NCBI GenBank assembly: GCA_006226685.1
Contig: SBGG01000006.1
Location: 1-51,556, forward strand
DNA length: 51,556 nucleotides
Direction of reading: 5' to 3'
DNA from: Sphingomonadales bacterium
GTDB taxonomy: Bacteria; Pseudomonadota; Alphaproteobacteria; Sphingomonadales; Sphingomonadaceae
Positions 1 to 11,421 of the stretch are shown here, one piece after another. Each line of letters begins with the position of its first letter. Position 1 is the first letter of the stretch. Made by a program: the position numbers and the translations under genes. The notes under the pieces were generated by a model, which was not told where the DNA came from, did no database searches, and saw only the letters and a list, made by a program, of their open reading frames with translations.

Positions 1-2015
1 AACCGCCCGGACTTGCCGCCATGGCCCGCGCCCATATTGGTCTTGAGCAGCAATATATTGGTGTCCGTCTTCGTCGCGCGCAGCTTCGCCACCCATTTTG
101 CCGGTTCCCAATAGGTGACGCGCGGATCGTTGAGGCCCGCCGTCACCAGCATCGGCGGGTAATTTTGCGTCCGCACATTCTGATAGGGACAATAAGAAGC
201 GATCAGATCGAACGCCTTTTCATCCTCGATGGGATTGCCCCATTCCGGCCATTCACCGGGCGTCAGCGGCAGGGACGCATCCAACATGGTATTGAGCACA
301 TCGACAAAGGGCACATGCGCGACGACTGCGCCCCACAGGTCCGGGTCGCTGTTGACTACCGCCCCCATCAACTCGCCGCCCGCCGATCCGCCGGAAATGC
401 TGATCCGCCCTTTTGACGAAAAACCGCGCTCGATCAGGCCCTTCGCCACATCGACAAAATCGGTGAACGTGTTGGTGCGCTTGTCGAGCTTGCCGTCGAG
501 ATACCATTGCTGGCCAAGATCGTCACCGCCCCGGATATGCGCGATCGCATAGGCGAACCCCCGGTCGAGCAATGACAGGCGGCCGGTCGAAAAACCCGGC
601 TCGATCGCGAGGCCATAGGCGCCATAGCCGTAAAGATGGAGGCGACCGGTGCCGTCCATCGGGAAATCCTTCGGATAGACGATCGACACCGGCACCATCG
701 TCCCGTCGCGCGCCGCTATGGTCAGGCGCTGCGTCGCATAACACGCGGCGTCATAGCCGGACGGGATTTCCTGAACCTTCAGCAGCTCCCAGCGCCCGTC
801 CGCCAGATGATAATCATAGATGGTGTCGGGCGTGACCATCGATTCATAGCCAATGCGGATCTTCGTCACGTCATATTCGGGATTATCGTCGAGCGACGCG
901 CAATAGCTCGCCTCGGGGAAGCTCAGCCGTTTCGCGCTGTTCGTCGCATAATCGCGGATCTCGATCTGATCGAGCCCGTCGAGCCGACCCTCGGTCACGT
1001 AGAACTGTTTGAACAGCGTGAAATCGGTGAGGTAGAAATGCGGGTCCGCCGCGATCACCTCTTCCCACTGGCCGGGGGTATCGACCGCCGCCTTTACCAG
1101 CCGGAAATTGGGATGGGTGTCGTTGGTACGGATGTAGAGCGTACCTTCATGTTCATCGACATCATATTCGCGCCCTTCCAGCCGCGCCGACACAAGGCGC
1201 GGCGGCGCGAACGGATCGGCGGCAGGAACCAGCCACGCCTCGCTCGTCACATGGTCGCCAGTGCCGATGATGATCCATTTTTCCGAAGAAGACAGGCCAA
1301 TGGAAACCCGAAAGCCTTCATCATCCTCATGGAATATCTCGCGATCCTCGCCGATCGGCGTGCCGATCACATGCACCCGCGCATTGTCGGTACGCCAGTT
1401 TTCATTGGCGAGGCTGTAAAGCAGCGCCTTGCTGTCGCTGGTCCATACCAGCGCCGACAGGGTGCCGGGGATGACATCGGGCAGCAGATCCCCGGTTTCG
1501 AGATCGCGAATGCGCACCTCGAACCGCTCGCTGCCGTCCGTATCGGTCGCATAGGCAAGATAGCGGCCGCAGGGGGATACCGACACCGCGCCCAGCCGGA
1601 AATACTCATGCCCCTCCGCCAGTGCCGGTTCGTCGAGGATCAGGCGATCCGCGCCGCCATCCTCGCTCGCCCCCGCAGGACGGCGATACCATTTGCGATA
1701 TTGCGCGCCGACCTCGAATGCGCGCCAATAGACCCAGTCACCATCTTTTTGCGGGACCGAGCGATCATCTTCCTTGATCCGGCCCTTCATTTCCTCGAAC
1801 AATGTGTCGATCAGCGGCTTATGCGGCTCCATCGCCTGTTCGAACCAGCGATTCTCTTCCTCCAGATAGGCGAGAACCTCCTTGTCCTTCACATCGGGAT
1901 AACCGGGATCGCGCAACCAGGCATAGGGATCGTCAATCGTCCGGCCATGATGCTCGATAGGATGCGGGCGGCGCTGGGCGACCGGGGCAGAGGAAAGCGT
2001 CCTGGGGTCTGTCAT
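1..2015 (-). CDS. ptrB: Oligopeptidase B-like S9 family serine peptidase (partial, C-terminus off window)
   Basis: Prolyl oligopeptidase-family enzyme that cleaves short peptides, usually after basic residues, in cytoplasm or periplasm. About 671 codons are visible from ATG at 2015 to the window edge. The N-terminal half is the beta-propeller lid (start MTDPRTLSSAPVAQRRPHPI, then DDPYAWLRDP). The C-terminal alpha/beta-hydrolase domain shows the nucleophile motif GGSAGGEL near 375-400, the acid motif GLNDPRV near 100, and the histidine motif GAGHGG very close to the window start, so the whole Ser-Asp-His triad is seen. Family members are about 690-710 residues, so only a few dozen C-terminal residues are missing. 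It is divergent from the aminopeptidase at 2098 across an 82-bp gap; both act on peptides. No signal peptide is evident. The family is clear; oligopeptidase B rather than another S9A peptidase is inferred from length and propeller sequence. Confidence 0.88.
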   Translation of the reverse strand, partial: MTDPRTLSSAPVAQRRPHPIEHHGRTIDDPYAWLRDPGYPDVKDKEVLAYLEEENRWFEQAMEPHKPLIDTLFEEMKGRIKEDDRSVPQKDGDWVYWRAFEVGAQYRKWYRRPAGASEDGGADRLILDEPALAEGHEYFRLGAVSVSPCGRYLAYATDTDGSERFEVRIRDLETGDLLPDVIPGTLSALVWTSDSKALLYSLANENWRTDNARVHVIGTPIGEDREIFHEDDEGFRVSIGLSSSEKWIIIGTGDHVTSEAWLVPAADPFAPPRLVSARLEGREYDVDEHEGTLYIRTNDTHPNFRLVKAAVDTPGQWEEVIAADPHFYLTDFTLFKQFYVTEGRLDGLDQIEIRDYATNSAKRLSFPEASYCASLDDNPEYDVTKIRIGYESMVTPDTIYDYHLADGRWELLKVQEIPSGYDAACYATQRLTIAARDGTMVPVSIVYPKDFPMDGTGRLHLYGYGAYGLAIEPGFSTGRLSLLDRGFAYAIAHIRGGDDLGQQWYLDGKLDKRTNTFTDFVDVAKGLIERGFSSKGRISISGGSAGGELMGAVVNSDPDLWGAVVAHVPFVDVLNTMLDASLPLTPGEWPEWGNPIEDEKAFDLIASYCPYQNVRTQNYPPMLVTAGLNDPRVTYWEPAKWVAKLRATKTDTNILLLKTNMGAGHGGKSGR

Positions 2016-2097
2016 GCAATGATCCGATATGGGTGTGGCGGGAATGGCCGGGCATCCCTATGTTGGTGGCCAACTGCCATGCTGCAAGGATAGAAGA

Positions 2098-3921
2098 ATG
2101 TCCACCGCCCCCCTTGCCCCCGAAAAGACCGCGCCTGTGCCGCACAGCGCCGGCCGTCTTGCCGCACTGCGCGACGAGCTGACGCGGCTCGATCTTCAGG
2201 GCTTCGTCATCCCGCTGACCGATGAACATATGAGCGAATATGTCGGCGACTATGCCCAGCGCCTCGCCTGGCTGACCGGCTTCGGTGGATCGGCGGGCAG
2301 CGCGGTGGTGCTGATGGACAGCGCCGCGATCTTCGTCGACGGACGCTATACGCTGCAGGTGCGGGATCAGGTAGACGGCGCGCTCTATGATTATTGCGAT
2401 CTGCCCGCGACGCTCCCCGCCGACTGGCTTGCCGACCATGTCCGCCCCGGCGACGGTATCGGCTATGATCCCTGGCTGCACACGCGCGACTGGGTGCGTC
2501 AGACCGACCAGTTGCTGCGGACAAAAGGCGCGGCGCTGATCCCCCTTATCGAAAACCCGGTCGACGCGGTATGGGAAGGACGCCCCGCCCCCAGCCCCGC
2601 CCCCGCCTTCCCCCATGACATCGCCCAGGCGGGCAAGACGCATGAGGAAAAGCTGGACGATATCGCCGCATGGCTGCGCGCGCGCGGCGACGATGCGCTC
2701 ATCCTCTCCGCACTCGATTCGATCGCCTGGGCGCTCAACATCCGGGGCAGCGACGTCACCCATACGCCGGTCGCGCTATCCTATACGATCGCCCGGGCCG
2801 ACGGCATGGTCGAACTGTTCATTGCGCCGGAAAAGGTGACGGACGCGTTGCGGCTCCATCTCGGCAACCGCGTCGTCCTGCGCGATCGCACCGATTTCGC
2901 GATGGCGCTGGCAAACGACCATGCGGGCAAGCGCGTCGCGGTCGATCCCGAACGGGCGGTGGCCGCGATATTCGACCGGCTGGAGGAAGGCGGCGCGGTT
3001 ACCGACGCGGTGCGCGATCCGGTCGTGCTGGCCAAGGCGATCAAGAACCCGGTCGAAATTGCCGGGCATGATGCGGCACAACTGCGCGATGGCGCGGCGC
3101 TGACCCGTTTTCTTCACTGGATGTCGGTCGAAGGGCCGAAGGGCAGCCAGACCGAGCAGAGCGCCGCCGACCGGCTACGCGCCTTTCGCGAGGAAACCGG
3201 CCGCCTTGTCGACCTCAGCTTCGACACGATCAGCGGCGCCGGACCCAATGGCGCGATCGTCCATTACCGGGTGGAGGAAAAGACCGACCGGCACATTGCG
3301 CCCGACATGCTCTATCTCGTCGATTCGGGCGGCCAATATCAAGACGGCACCACCGACATCACCCGCACCCTCGCCATCGGTACGCCGGGCGAGGAAATGC
3401 GAGAGCGATTCACGCTGGTGCTGAAGGGCCATATCGCCCTTGCCGGCGCAATCTTCCCGGCGGGCACGCGCGGGGGCCAGCTCGATACGCTCGCCCGCCG
3501 CGCTTTGTGGGAACGGGGGCTCGATTATGCGCATGGCACCGGCCATGGCGTCGGCAGCTTCCTGTCCGTCCATGAGGGGCCGCAGCGAATCGCGACCTTC
3601 GGCGGCGGCGACGAGCCGCTGCGCGCAGGCATGATCTGTTCCAACGAGCCGGGCTATTACAAGACTGGCGCCTATGGCATCCGCATCGAGAATCTGGTGC
3701 TGATCGAGGATCGGGACATTGTCGGCGCGGAAAAGCCGATGCTCGGTTTCCGCACGCTGTCCCATGTGCCGATCGACCGGACGCTGATCGTCGCGGAGAT
3801 GCTGTCGCCAGAGGAACGCGACTGGCTCAACGCCTATCATGCCGAAACGCTGCGCCGGGTCGCACCGCTGGTGGATGAGGCAATGCAGCCCTGGCTGAAA
3901 GCGGCCTGCGCGCCGGTCTAA
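2098..3921 (+). CDS. Xaa-Pro aminopeptidase (M24B, aminopeptidase P family)
   Basis: Metallopeptidase that removes an N-terminal residue preceding proline, acting in the cytoplasm. From ATG 2098 it has 607 residues, the length of the long three-domain aminopeptidase P1 type rather than the 440-residue PepP. Two creatinase-like N-terminal domains precede the pita-bread domain. Dinuclear metal ligands are visible: LVDSGGQYQDGTTDITRT (two Asp), HGTGHGVGSFLSVHEGP (His), SNEPGYY (Glu) and IRIENLV (Glu). The open frame extends upstream to 2029, but 2098 is preceded by AAGGATAG at a proper distance and begins the conserved region, so it is preferred. The gene is divergent from the S9 peptidase and convergent with the small ORF at 3938-4075. 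Confidence 0.9.
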   Translation: MSTAPLAPEKTAPVPHSAGRLAALRDELTRLDLQGFVIPLTDEHMSEYVGDYAQRLAWLTGFGGSAGSAVVLMDSAAIFVDGRYTLQVRDQVDGALYDYCDLPATLPADWLADHVRPGDGIGYDPWLHTRDWVRQTDQLLRTKGAALIPLIENPVDAVWEGRPAPSPAPAFPHDIAQAGKTHEEKLDDIAAWLRARGDDALILSALDSIAWALNIRGSDVTHTPVALSYTIARADGMVELFIAPEKVTDALRLHLGNRVVLRDRTDFAMALANDHAGKRVAVDPERAVAAIFDRLEEGGAVTDAVRDPVVLAKAIKNPVEIAGHDAAQLRDGAALTRFLHWMSVEGPKGSQTEQSAADRLRAFREETGRLVDLSFDTISGAGPNGAIVHYRVEEKTDRHIAPDMLYLVDSGGQYQDGTTDITRTLAIGTPGEEMRERFTLVLKGHIALAGAIFPAGTRGGQLDTLARRALWERGLDYAHGTGHGVGSFLSVHEGPQRIATFGGGDEPLRAGMICSNEPGYYKTGAYGIRIENLVLIEDRDIVGAEKPMLGFRTLSHVPIDRTLIVAEMLSPEERDWLNAYHAETLRRVAPLVDEAMQPWLKAACAPV

Positions 3922-3937
3922 GCCGGATAGAAAGGGG

Positions 3938-4075
3938 TTAGCCGGCCGGATTATCCCGGCCGCGCTCCTCCCCGTCTTGCCTATCCGTCTCGCGCGCCTG
4001 CGTCTTGCGGCGACGCAAATTGGCGCGCAATGCTTCGGCCAGCCGCTTTTTCCGATCCGCTTCCGTCTCGCTCAT
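3938..4075 (-). CDS. Small charged protein of unknown function (45 aa)
   Basis: An uninterrupted 45-codon reading frame running from ATG at 4075 to TAA at 3938, too short for usual ORF cut-offs. The product begins MSETEADRKKRLAEALRANL and is very rich in Lys, Arg, Glu and Asp, with a likely single amphipathic helix and no hydrophobic segment. Short Arg/Lys-rich proteins of this style occur in sphingomonads, but I cannot assign a function. It ends 16 bp from the stop of the convergent aminopeptidase. A GC-rich inverted repeat (GGCCGG...CCGGCC) lies inside its 3' end and may double as a transcription stop. Confidence 0.6.
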   Translation of the reverse strand: MSETEADRKKRLAEALRANLRRRKTQARETDRQDGEERGRDNPAG

Positions 4076-4204
4076 GACCGCGCCTTAGAGCATTTTGAAG
4101 TCCGGTGGAATCACCAGAAGACCTGAAAAATGCGGAAAAGCACGGGCCCGGGCCAAGATCGCACGGAAATCGCAATCGGAAAGGGGTTAGCAAAAGGCCC
4201 TGAA

Positions 4205-4238
4205 CAAAAAAGGCAAGGGAGGCTTCACGCCTCCCTTG
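4205..4238 (-). terminator. Rho-independent terminator, minus-strand orientation
   Basis: A perfect 10-bp stem (CAAGGGAGGC / GCCTCCCTTG, 4214-4238) with a 5-nt loop. In minus-strand orientation it is followed by a U-run (AAAAAA at 4206-4211 on the plus strand). It would stop transcripts coming leftward from dihydroorotase, which must first run antisense through the tRNA gene. Confidence 0.75.
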
Positions 4239-4286
4239 ACAATCCGCCCCTGTCAGGGCCATAGGCCCGGCTCCGGAAACGGTCAC

Positions 4287-4361
4287 GCTGCTGTAGCTCA
4301 GTGGTAGAGCACACCCTTGGTAAGGGTGAGGCCGAGAGTTCAATCCTCTCCAGCAGCACCA
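4287..4361 (+). tRNA. tRNA-Thr (anticodon GGT)
   Basis: A complete cloverleaf is present. The 7-bp acceptor stem is GCTGCTG / CAGCAGC. The D arm is GCTC...GAGC. The anticodon stem CACCC / GGGTG encloses the loop TTGGTAA, giving anticodon GGT (reads ACC and ACU). The T arm is GAGAG-TTCAATC-CTCTC. The 3' CCA is encoded. It stands alone between the aminopeptidase region and the convergent dihydroorotase gene, whose stop lies 19 bp further on. Confidence 0.97.
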
Positions 4362-4379
4362 CTCCCCACCACGCCCCTG

Positions 4380-5714
4380 TCAGAAACCAAACTCGGTCGA
4401 TTCGAACCGGACCGGTTCGCCCACCGCCTCATTGGCGAGACTGTCTTCCCACATGACGCGGTTGCCGCGCACGATGGTGCCAACCGCCTTGCCGGTCAGG
4501 TCCATCCCTTCAAACGGCGACCAGTCGCAGCGCGAGGCCAGCCAGTCCCGCCCGACCGTCCAGCGCTTTTTCAGGTCCACCACGGTGAAATCGGCATCAT
4601 AGCCCATCGCGATTCGCCCCTTGCCGACAAGGCCGAAGATGCGCTGCGGCCCGGCGCTGGTCATGTCGATGAACCGCTGCAACGTCAGCCGCCCCTTCGC
4701 CACATGGTCGAGGAACAGCGGCACCAGCGTCTGCACACCGGGCATACCGCTGGGGCTGGCCGGATAGGGCTTCGCCTTTTCCTCTTTCGTATGCGGCGCG
4801 TGGTCGGACCCGATCACATCGGGCACGCCCTGATTGAGCCAGTACCACAGCCCCTCGCGATGCGCGCCCGAACGAATCGGCGGGTTCATCTGCGCATAGC
4901 TGCCCAGACGCGGATAGGCGTCCTCCGCCGCCAGCGTCAGATGCTGCGGCGTCACCTCGCAGGTCGCGATATCCTTGTGCCCGGCAATATATTCCAGTTC
5001 GGCGGGCGTCGTCACATGCAGGATATGGATGCGCCGTTTCGCCGCACGGGCCAGCGCAATGATTCGCTTCGTCGCGATCATCGCGCTTTCATCGTCGCGC
5101 CAGACCGGGTGGGAGGACGGATCGCCCTCGACCCGAAAATCCTTGCGCGCATTCATCCGCGCTTCGTCCTCGGCATGGATGGCGACGCGACGACGCCCGC
5201 TCGCCAGCACCCGCGCCAGCGCCGCATCGTCATCGACCAGCAGGCTGCCGGTGGAGGCGCCCATGAAGATCTTCACCCCCGCCGTACCCGGCATCCGCTC
5301 CAGCTCGGCCAGTTGCTCGGCATTATCGGCGGTCGCGCCGACATAAAAGGCATGGTCGCACCACATGCGATGATGCGCACGGCCGAGCTTATCGGCGATG
5401 CGCTCGGCGCTGTCGGTATTGGGGTTGGTATTCGGCATTTCGAATATGGCGGTCACGCCGCCCATCACCGCCGCGCGGCTGCCCGATTCGAGGTCTTCCT
5501 TATGCTCAAGGCCGGGTTCGCGGAAATGCACCTGGCTGTCGATCACACCCGGCAATATATCCAGCCCGGTGCAATCGATCACCTCGCCCGCATCGCCGGA
5601 CGCCACGCCGATCGCGGCGATCTTGCCGCCGCGCACGCCGACATCAGCGGCAACCGGACCGCCGGGCGTATGCACGGTACCGTTTTTGAGGAGAAGATCG
5701 AAAGAAGCAGACAT
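4380..5714 (-). CDS. pyrC: Dihydroorotase (class I)
   Basis: Zinc amidohydrolase that closes carbamoyl-aspartate to dihydroorotate, the third step of pyrimidine synthesis in the cytoplasm. The 444 residues carry the metal-site signature: SQVHFREPG (paired His in the HxR motif), the carboxylated-lysine motif GVKIFMGAS, AIHAEDE, HILHVTT and GSDHAPHTKEE with the metal Asp. Length fits the class I long form, not the 350-residue E. coli PyrC. ATG 5714 is preferred over the in-frame ATG at 5720 because the AAGGA site is nine bases from 5714 but only three from 5720. Divergent from ygfZ with a 47-bp gap. No pyrB is adjacent here. A non-catalytic PyrC-like homologue is unlikely because all ligand motifs are intact. 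Confidence 0.92.
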   Translation of the reverse strand: MSASFDLLLKNGTVHTPGGPVAADVGVRGGKIAAIGVASGDAGEVIDCTGLDILPGVIDSQVHFREPGLEHKEDLESGSRAAVMGGVTAIFEMPNTNPNTDSAERIADKLGRAHHRMWCDHAFYVGATADNAEQLAELERMPGTAGVKIFMGASTGSLLVDDDAALARVLASGRRRVAIHAEDEARMNARKDFRVEGDPSSHPVWRDDESAMIATKRIIALARAAKRRIHILHVTTPAELEYIAGHKDIATCEVTPQHLTLAAEDAYPRLGSYAQMNPPIRSGAHREGLWYWLNQGVPDVIGSDHAPHTKEEKAKPYPASPSGMPGVQTLVPLFLDHVAKGRLTLQRFIDMTSAGPQRIFGLVGKGRIAMGYDADFTVVDLKKRWTVGRDWLASRCDWSPFEGMDLTGKAVGTIVRGNRVMWEDSLANEAVGEPVRFESTEFGF

Positions 5715-5761
5715 GGTCATTGGTCCTTGGCGGAAGATAGGACTCGTCCTACCTAAAGGCC

Positions 5762-6535
5762 ATGAACGATACCACCCCGAATGCCGCAACCACCCTGTAC
5801 GATCGTGCATTGATCCGCGTCGGTGGCGAGGAAGCCCGCCCTTTCCTCCAGGGCCTCATCACGCAGGACATATTGTCCCTTGCCGAAGGGCAGCCCCGCT
5901 GGGCGGGCCTTTTGACGCCACAGGGCAAGGCCCTGTTCGATTTCATCCTCTGGGCCGACCCGGATGAGGCGGGACCGCACAATCTGCTGATCGATTGCGA
6001 AGCCGCCATGGCCGACATGCTGCTGAAACGCCTGACCCTCTATCGCCTGCGCCGCGAGGTGATGCTGGAGCGTGACGATATGCGGCGGGTCCACTGGTCG
6101 CCGGAGGCTCCCGGCAAGCCCCTCGACCCGCGCCTTGCCGCACTCGGCCATCGCTGGCTCGCGCCCGTCGCCGAGGATGACGGCGATGCCTCCGCCGCCT
6201 TCCGCACCCATCGCCTGTCGCTCGGCGTCACCGAAGGGGTGGAGGAACTGGGCAGCGACCGGACCTTGTGGCTGGAGGCCAATGCGGAGGAGCTGAACGG
6301 CGTCGATTACAAAAAGGGCTGCTATGTCGGGCAGGAAAATACCGCCCGGATGCATTACCGGTCGAAGGTCAACCGGCGGCTGGTGGTGGTGCCGCTCGCC
6401 GCATCCGATCCGCAACGGCAACGCCTGGCCCTGCCCGATCTCGGCCTTGCGATCGACCATCGCCGGGTCGAGGATATGGAGGGACTCTCCCTGCCCGGCT
6501 GGCTGGCCGCCGCGCTGACGGAAACGCAGGCGTGA
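5762..6535 (+). CDS. ygfZ: YgfZ/GcvT-domain folate-binding protein (Fe-S cluster repair)
   Basis: Tetrahydrofolate-dependent accessory protein that helps maintain or assemble Fe-S clusters in certain enzymes, acting in the cytoplasm. The 257-residue product has the GcvT-like fold and the diagnostic motif KGCYVGQE near residue 183, whose cysteine is essential in the family. The N-terminal part reads FLQGLITQDI and LLTPQGKALFDF, also typical. The next gene starts inside its stop codon (GTGA overlap at 6532-6535), suggesting translational coupling. Confidence 0.9.
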   Translation: MNDTTPNAATTLYDRALIRVGGEEARPFLQGLITQDILSLAEGQPRWAGLLTPQGKALFDFILWADPDEAGPHNLLIDCEAAMADMLLKRLTLYRLRREVMLERDDMRRVHWSPEAPGKPLDPRLAALGHRWLAPVAEDDGDASAAFRTHRLSLGVTEGVEELGSDRTLWLEANAEELNGVDYKKGCYVGQENTARMHYRSKVNRRLVVVPLAASDPQRQRLALPDLGLAIDHRRVEDMEGLSLPGWLAAALTETQA

Positions 6536-7278
6536 GGGCAATTGCGGGCCTGCTGCTCGCCCTGCTGCTGTGCACCGGCACCGCCCGCGCCGATACGGCG
6601 TGGAAGGTGGTGGCCAGCTACCCGCATGACACCAACGCCTTTACCGAGGGGCTGATCTTCCTCGATGGGTCGCTTTACGAAAGCACTGGCCAATATGGCC
6701 GTTCCGACATTCGCGAGGTCGATCTCAGGACCGGCAAGGTGCTCCGGTCCGCCGAGGTGCCCAATATCTATTTCGGCGAGGGGCTGACCCATTGGGACGG
6801 CGCGCTGGTTTCCCTCACATGGAAACGCGGCACCGGCTTCGTCTGGAACCGCTCCTCTTTCCGGCAAACCGGCATTTTCGGCTATGACGGGGAAGGCTGG
6901 GGCCTGACGCAGGACGGCAAGCAGCTCATCATGAGCGACGGCACCGATCAGCTCCGCTTCCTCGATCCCAAAGATTTCACCGAGAAGCGCCGCGTCACCG
7001 TAACCTGGAACGGAAAGCCGGTGCGTCTCATCAACGAACTGGAATATGTGAAGGGCGAAATTCTCGCCAATGTCTGGATGACCGACCGGATCGCACGGAT
7101 CGACCCGGCAAGCGGCGCGGTGATCGACTGGATCGACCTGTCCCCGCTGGTGCGCAAACTGGCGCTTTCCGATTATGATGCGGTGCTGAACGGTATTGCC
7201 TATGATGCAAAGGACGACCGGCTGTTCGTCACCGGCAAATATTGGCCCAAACTGTACGAGATTAAGCTGAAACGTTGA
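6532..7278 (+). CDS. Glutaminyl-peptide cyclotransferase (glutamine cyclotransferase family), exported
   Basis: Calcium-stabilised five-bladed propeller enzyme that converts N-terminal glutamine of peptides to pyroglutamate. GTG at 6532 overlaps the ygfZ stop by four bases and gives 248 residues starting with a clear signal peptide (MRAIAGLLLALLLCTGTARA, cleavage after ARA), so it acts in the periplasm. Family hallmarks are HDTNAFTEGLIF, STGQYGRSDIR, FGEGLTHWDG, YDGEGWGLT, LNGIAYD and RLFVTGKYWPK. A longer frame reaches upstream to 6268 but lies antisense-like within ygfZ and lacks the signal peptide at its start, so it is rejected. Confidence 0.9.
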   Translation: MRAIAGLLLALLLCTGTARADTAWKVVASYPHDTNAFTEGLIFLDGSLYESTGQYGRSDIREVDLRTGKVLRSAEVPNIYFGEGLTHWDGALVSLTWKRGTGFVWNRSSFRQTGIFGYDGEGWGLTQDGKQLIMSDGTDQLRFLDPKDFTEKRRVTVTWNGKPVRLINELEYVKGEILANVWMTDRIARIDPASGAVIDWIDLSPLVRKLALSDYDAVLNGIAYDAKDDRLFVTGKYWPKLYEIKLKR

Positions 7279-7360
7279 CCCCGGTACGGATAATTGCACA
7301 AATCATGGCTTAATCCCCGCCGACAGGCTATGATCTTCTGACAATCAGGAGAGAAGAACC

Positions 7361-7552
7361 ATGCTGAATCGCAATGTTGGCGGAATCGACCGCATTCTCC
7401 GTATCGTCATCGGCGTCGTGCTGATCGCGCTGGTATTTGTCGGGCCGAAAACAGCATGGGGCTGGCTGGGCCTGATCCCGCTCGCCACCGGCCTGTTGCG
7501 AACCTGCCCGCTCTACAGCCTGATCGGCCTCAACAGCTGCCCGCGCAAATAG
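7361..7552 (+). CDS. DUF2892 family inner-membrane protein (YgaP-type)
   Basis: A 63-residue protein with two hydrophobic helices (about 14-32 and 37-50) and the family ends NVGGIDRILRIVIGVVLIA and LLRTCPLYSLIGLNSCP. Such domains are the membrane part of YgaP-like proteins. It has a strong ribosome site (AGGAGAGAAG) ahead of ATG 7361. Function is unknown; the two conserved cysteines near the C-terminus are typical. Confidence 0.85.
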   Translation: MLNRNVGGIDRILRIVIGVVLIALVFVGPKTAWGWLGLIPLATGLLRTCPLYSLIGLNSCPRK

Positions 7553-7601
7553 GGGCAGGGCGCGATGCGCCGGCATCGGCGCATCACGACATAAGGCGCG
7601 A

Positions 7602-7853
7602 TCATGCCCGCGCCTTTTCCCACCACAACAGCGCCAGCGTGTAAAGCGCGATCGCGCACCAGATGATGTTGAGCGCCATCGGCGGGATCGCGCCATGCCA
7701 TGCGGCATTGGCAACGAAACCGATCGATCCGACAAGGTTCAGCATCTGATAGCTGACCGAACGCCCCTGCAACCGCCCAGTCGACACCAGCATATAACCG
7801 AGCAGGATGAGGGCACCGCCCACCCATCCGGCAATTTCGATCAACAAAACCAT
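7602..7853 (-). CDS. Small three-helix membrane protein (CBU_0592-like)
   Basis: From ATG 7853 the product has 83 residues and three hydrophobic segments (about 2-21, 31-48, 55-76), ending LYTLALLWWEKARA. It resembles short sphingomonad membrane proteins of the CBU_0592 type, whose role is unknown. A longer frame to 7970 exists, but ATG 7853 follows an AGGCGGGGA ribosome site and starts 12 bases after the stop of the upstream DUF1772 gene, so the two are probably one transcript. Confidence 0.7.
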   Translation of the reverse strand: MVLLIEIAGWVGGALILLGYMLVSTGRLQGRSVSYQMLNLVGSIGFVANAAWHGAIPPMALNIIWCAIALYTLALLWWEKARA

Positions 7854-7864
7854 TTCCCCGCCTT

Positions 7865-8314
7865 TCAGACCCGCGCGGCCAGACCGGCCATGAAACAGAG
7901 CATCGCCCCCGCGCCCGGCAGCGTCCGTACCCCGTGCAACCGGTTCCAGCGCCGCAGCAACGCTGCACAATCACTTCCCGGCGGCGGGGCGAGCAGGAGG
8001 CGATTGACCGGCATGATCGCGGCCAGTGTCCAAGGCCAGTTGGCAAGCATCAGCACCGCCCCCGCACACCAGACCAGTTGCGAATCCATCCACCATGCGG
8101 CCAGGCCCAGCAGGCCGCCGAGCACCGCCAGGCTCACCTGCATCGCATAGCCGCGCTTATAGGCGGGCGCCCATTGCACCCGCGCCTGTTCGGGCGGCAG
8201 GTGCATACGCGCGGGATGTTCGGCGAAGTTGATATAGAAAGCCGCCCCGGTGAACAGGCCCGCAACCACGAGAGCAGCTATTGGAGCGGCTGTCGGGGCG
8301 GCTATCGCGATCAT
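7865..8314 (-). CDS. DUF1772-like four-helix membrane protein
   Basis: The 149-residue product has four hydrophobic segments and the motif GAAFYINFAEHPAR near residue 25, which fits DUF1772 (anthrone-oxygenase-like) membrane proteins. A conserved N-terminal His/Arg region and RWNRLHGVRT near the C-terminus are typical of that family. Function in bacteria is unknown. It begins 40 bases after acnA ends on the same strand, so read-through from acnA is possible, and it is followed closely by the gene at 7602-7853. Confidence 0.72.
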   Translation of the reverse strand: MIAIAAPTAAPIAALVVAGLFTGAAFYINFAEHPARMHLPPEQARVQWAPAYKRGYAMQVSLAVLGGLLGLAAWWMDSQLVWCAGAVLMLANWPWTLAAIMPVNRLLLAPPPGSDCAALLRRWNRLHGVRTLPGAGAMLCFMAGLAARV

Positions 8315-8327
8315 ATTGCCCTTCTTT

Positions 8328-8354
8328 CGTTCAGCCTGCCGTTCAGCTTCCCGT

Positions 8355-8359
<5 letters not shown>
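8328..8359. repeat. Three tandem 12-bp repeats at the acnA stop codon
   Basis: CGTTCAGCCTGC, CGTTCAGCTTCC and CGTTCAGG follow each other with a 12-bp period from 8328. The last unit contains the acnA stop codon (TCA at 8355-8357 on this strand). The first two lie in the gap before the DUF1772 gene. Confidence 0.7.
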
Positions 8360-11024
<2,665 letters not shown>

Positions 11025-11421
11025 AATGTGCGTCTCCATCGCTAAAGCACTCAGGCCATGCCGGCTGGGGGAGACGGGCGGAGCGGGCAGCATCGGTCCG
11101 GCTGATGCGGCTCCGATGGACTGTCCTGCTTCTTTTTAGCCCGTCAGTCGGGCGGTCAAAGCGGAATACTCTCTGTCCCGCAGCGAATACCGCACCACCG
11201 GCAGGAGTCAACGCACCGCCCTCTAATTGCTATACATTCGCAATATCATTGCATGGCGAGCCATCATCCCCCGCCCCGGCCCGAAACCGGGTCACAAAGG
11301 GACAAAATCGGGGGATTCCGTGTTGCGCTATCTGGGGAATGCGAATAACGCTCTGGCCGTCTCGGGCCGAAAAGCCCGCGTAGAGTCATATCTGACCTAT
11401 TTCATAACGGAGCCCGACCCA
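11025..11421. other. acnA-acnB divergent regulatory region (397 bp)
   Basis: No credible gene. It separates two divergent aconitase starts and must hold both promoters. A Fur-like 15-mer lies at 11228-11242 and a perfect TGCGAAT half-site at 11340-11346. I see no clear sigma-70 box pair for either gene. The acnB ribosome site GGAG is at 11409-11412. Confidence 0.6.
11228..11242. promoter_or_regulatory. Candidate Fur-type operator between acnA and acnB
   Basis: TGCTATACATTCGCA matches the alphaproteobacterial Fur pattern TGCGAAT-N-ATTCGCA perfectly in its right half (ATTCGCA) and partly in its left (TGC..A.). A second perfect half-site, TGCGAAT, is at 11340-11346. Aconitases are iron enzymes commonly under Fur control in this class, so the placement makes sense, but the match is by eye only. 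Confidence 0.35.

Noticed and set aside
636..2093. Long plus-strand reading frame of 485 codons
   Set aside because: It is antisense to the S9 peptidase; the product is His/Arg/Ile-rich, typical of shadow frames in GC-rich DNA.
4317..5756. Plus-strand frame of 479 codons
   Set aside because: Antisense shadow of dihydroorotase; starts inside the tRNA gene.
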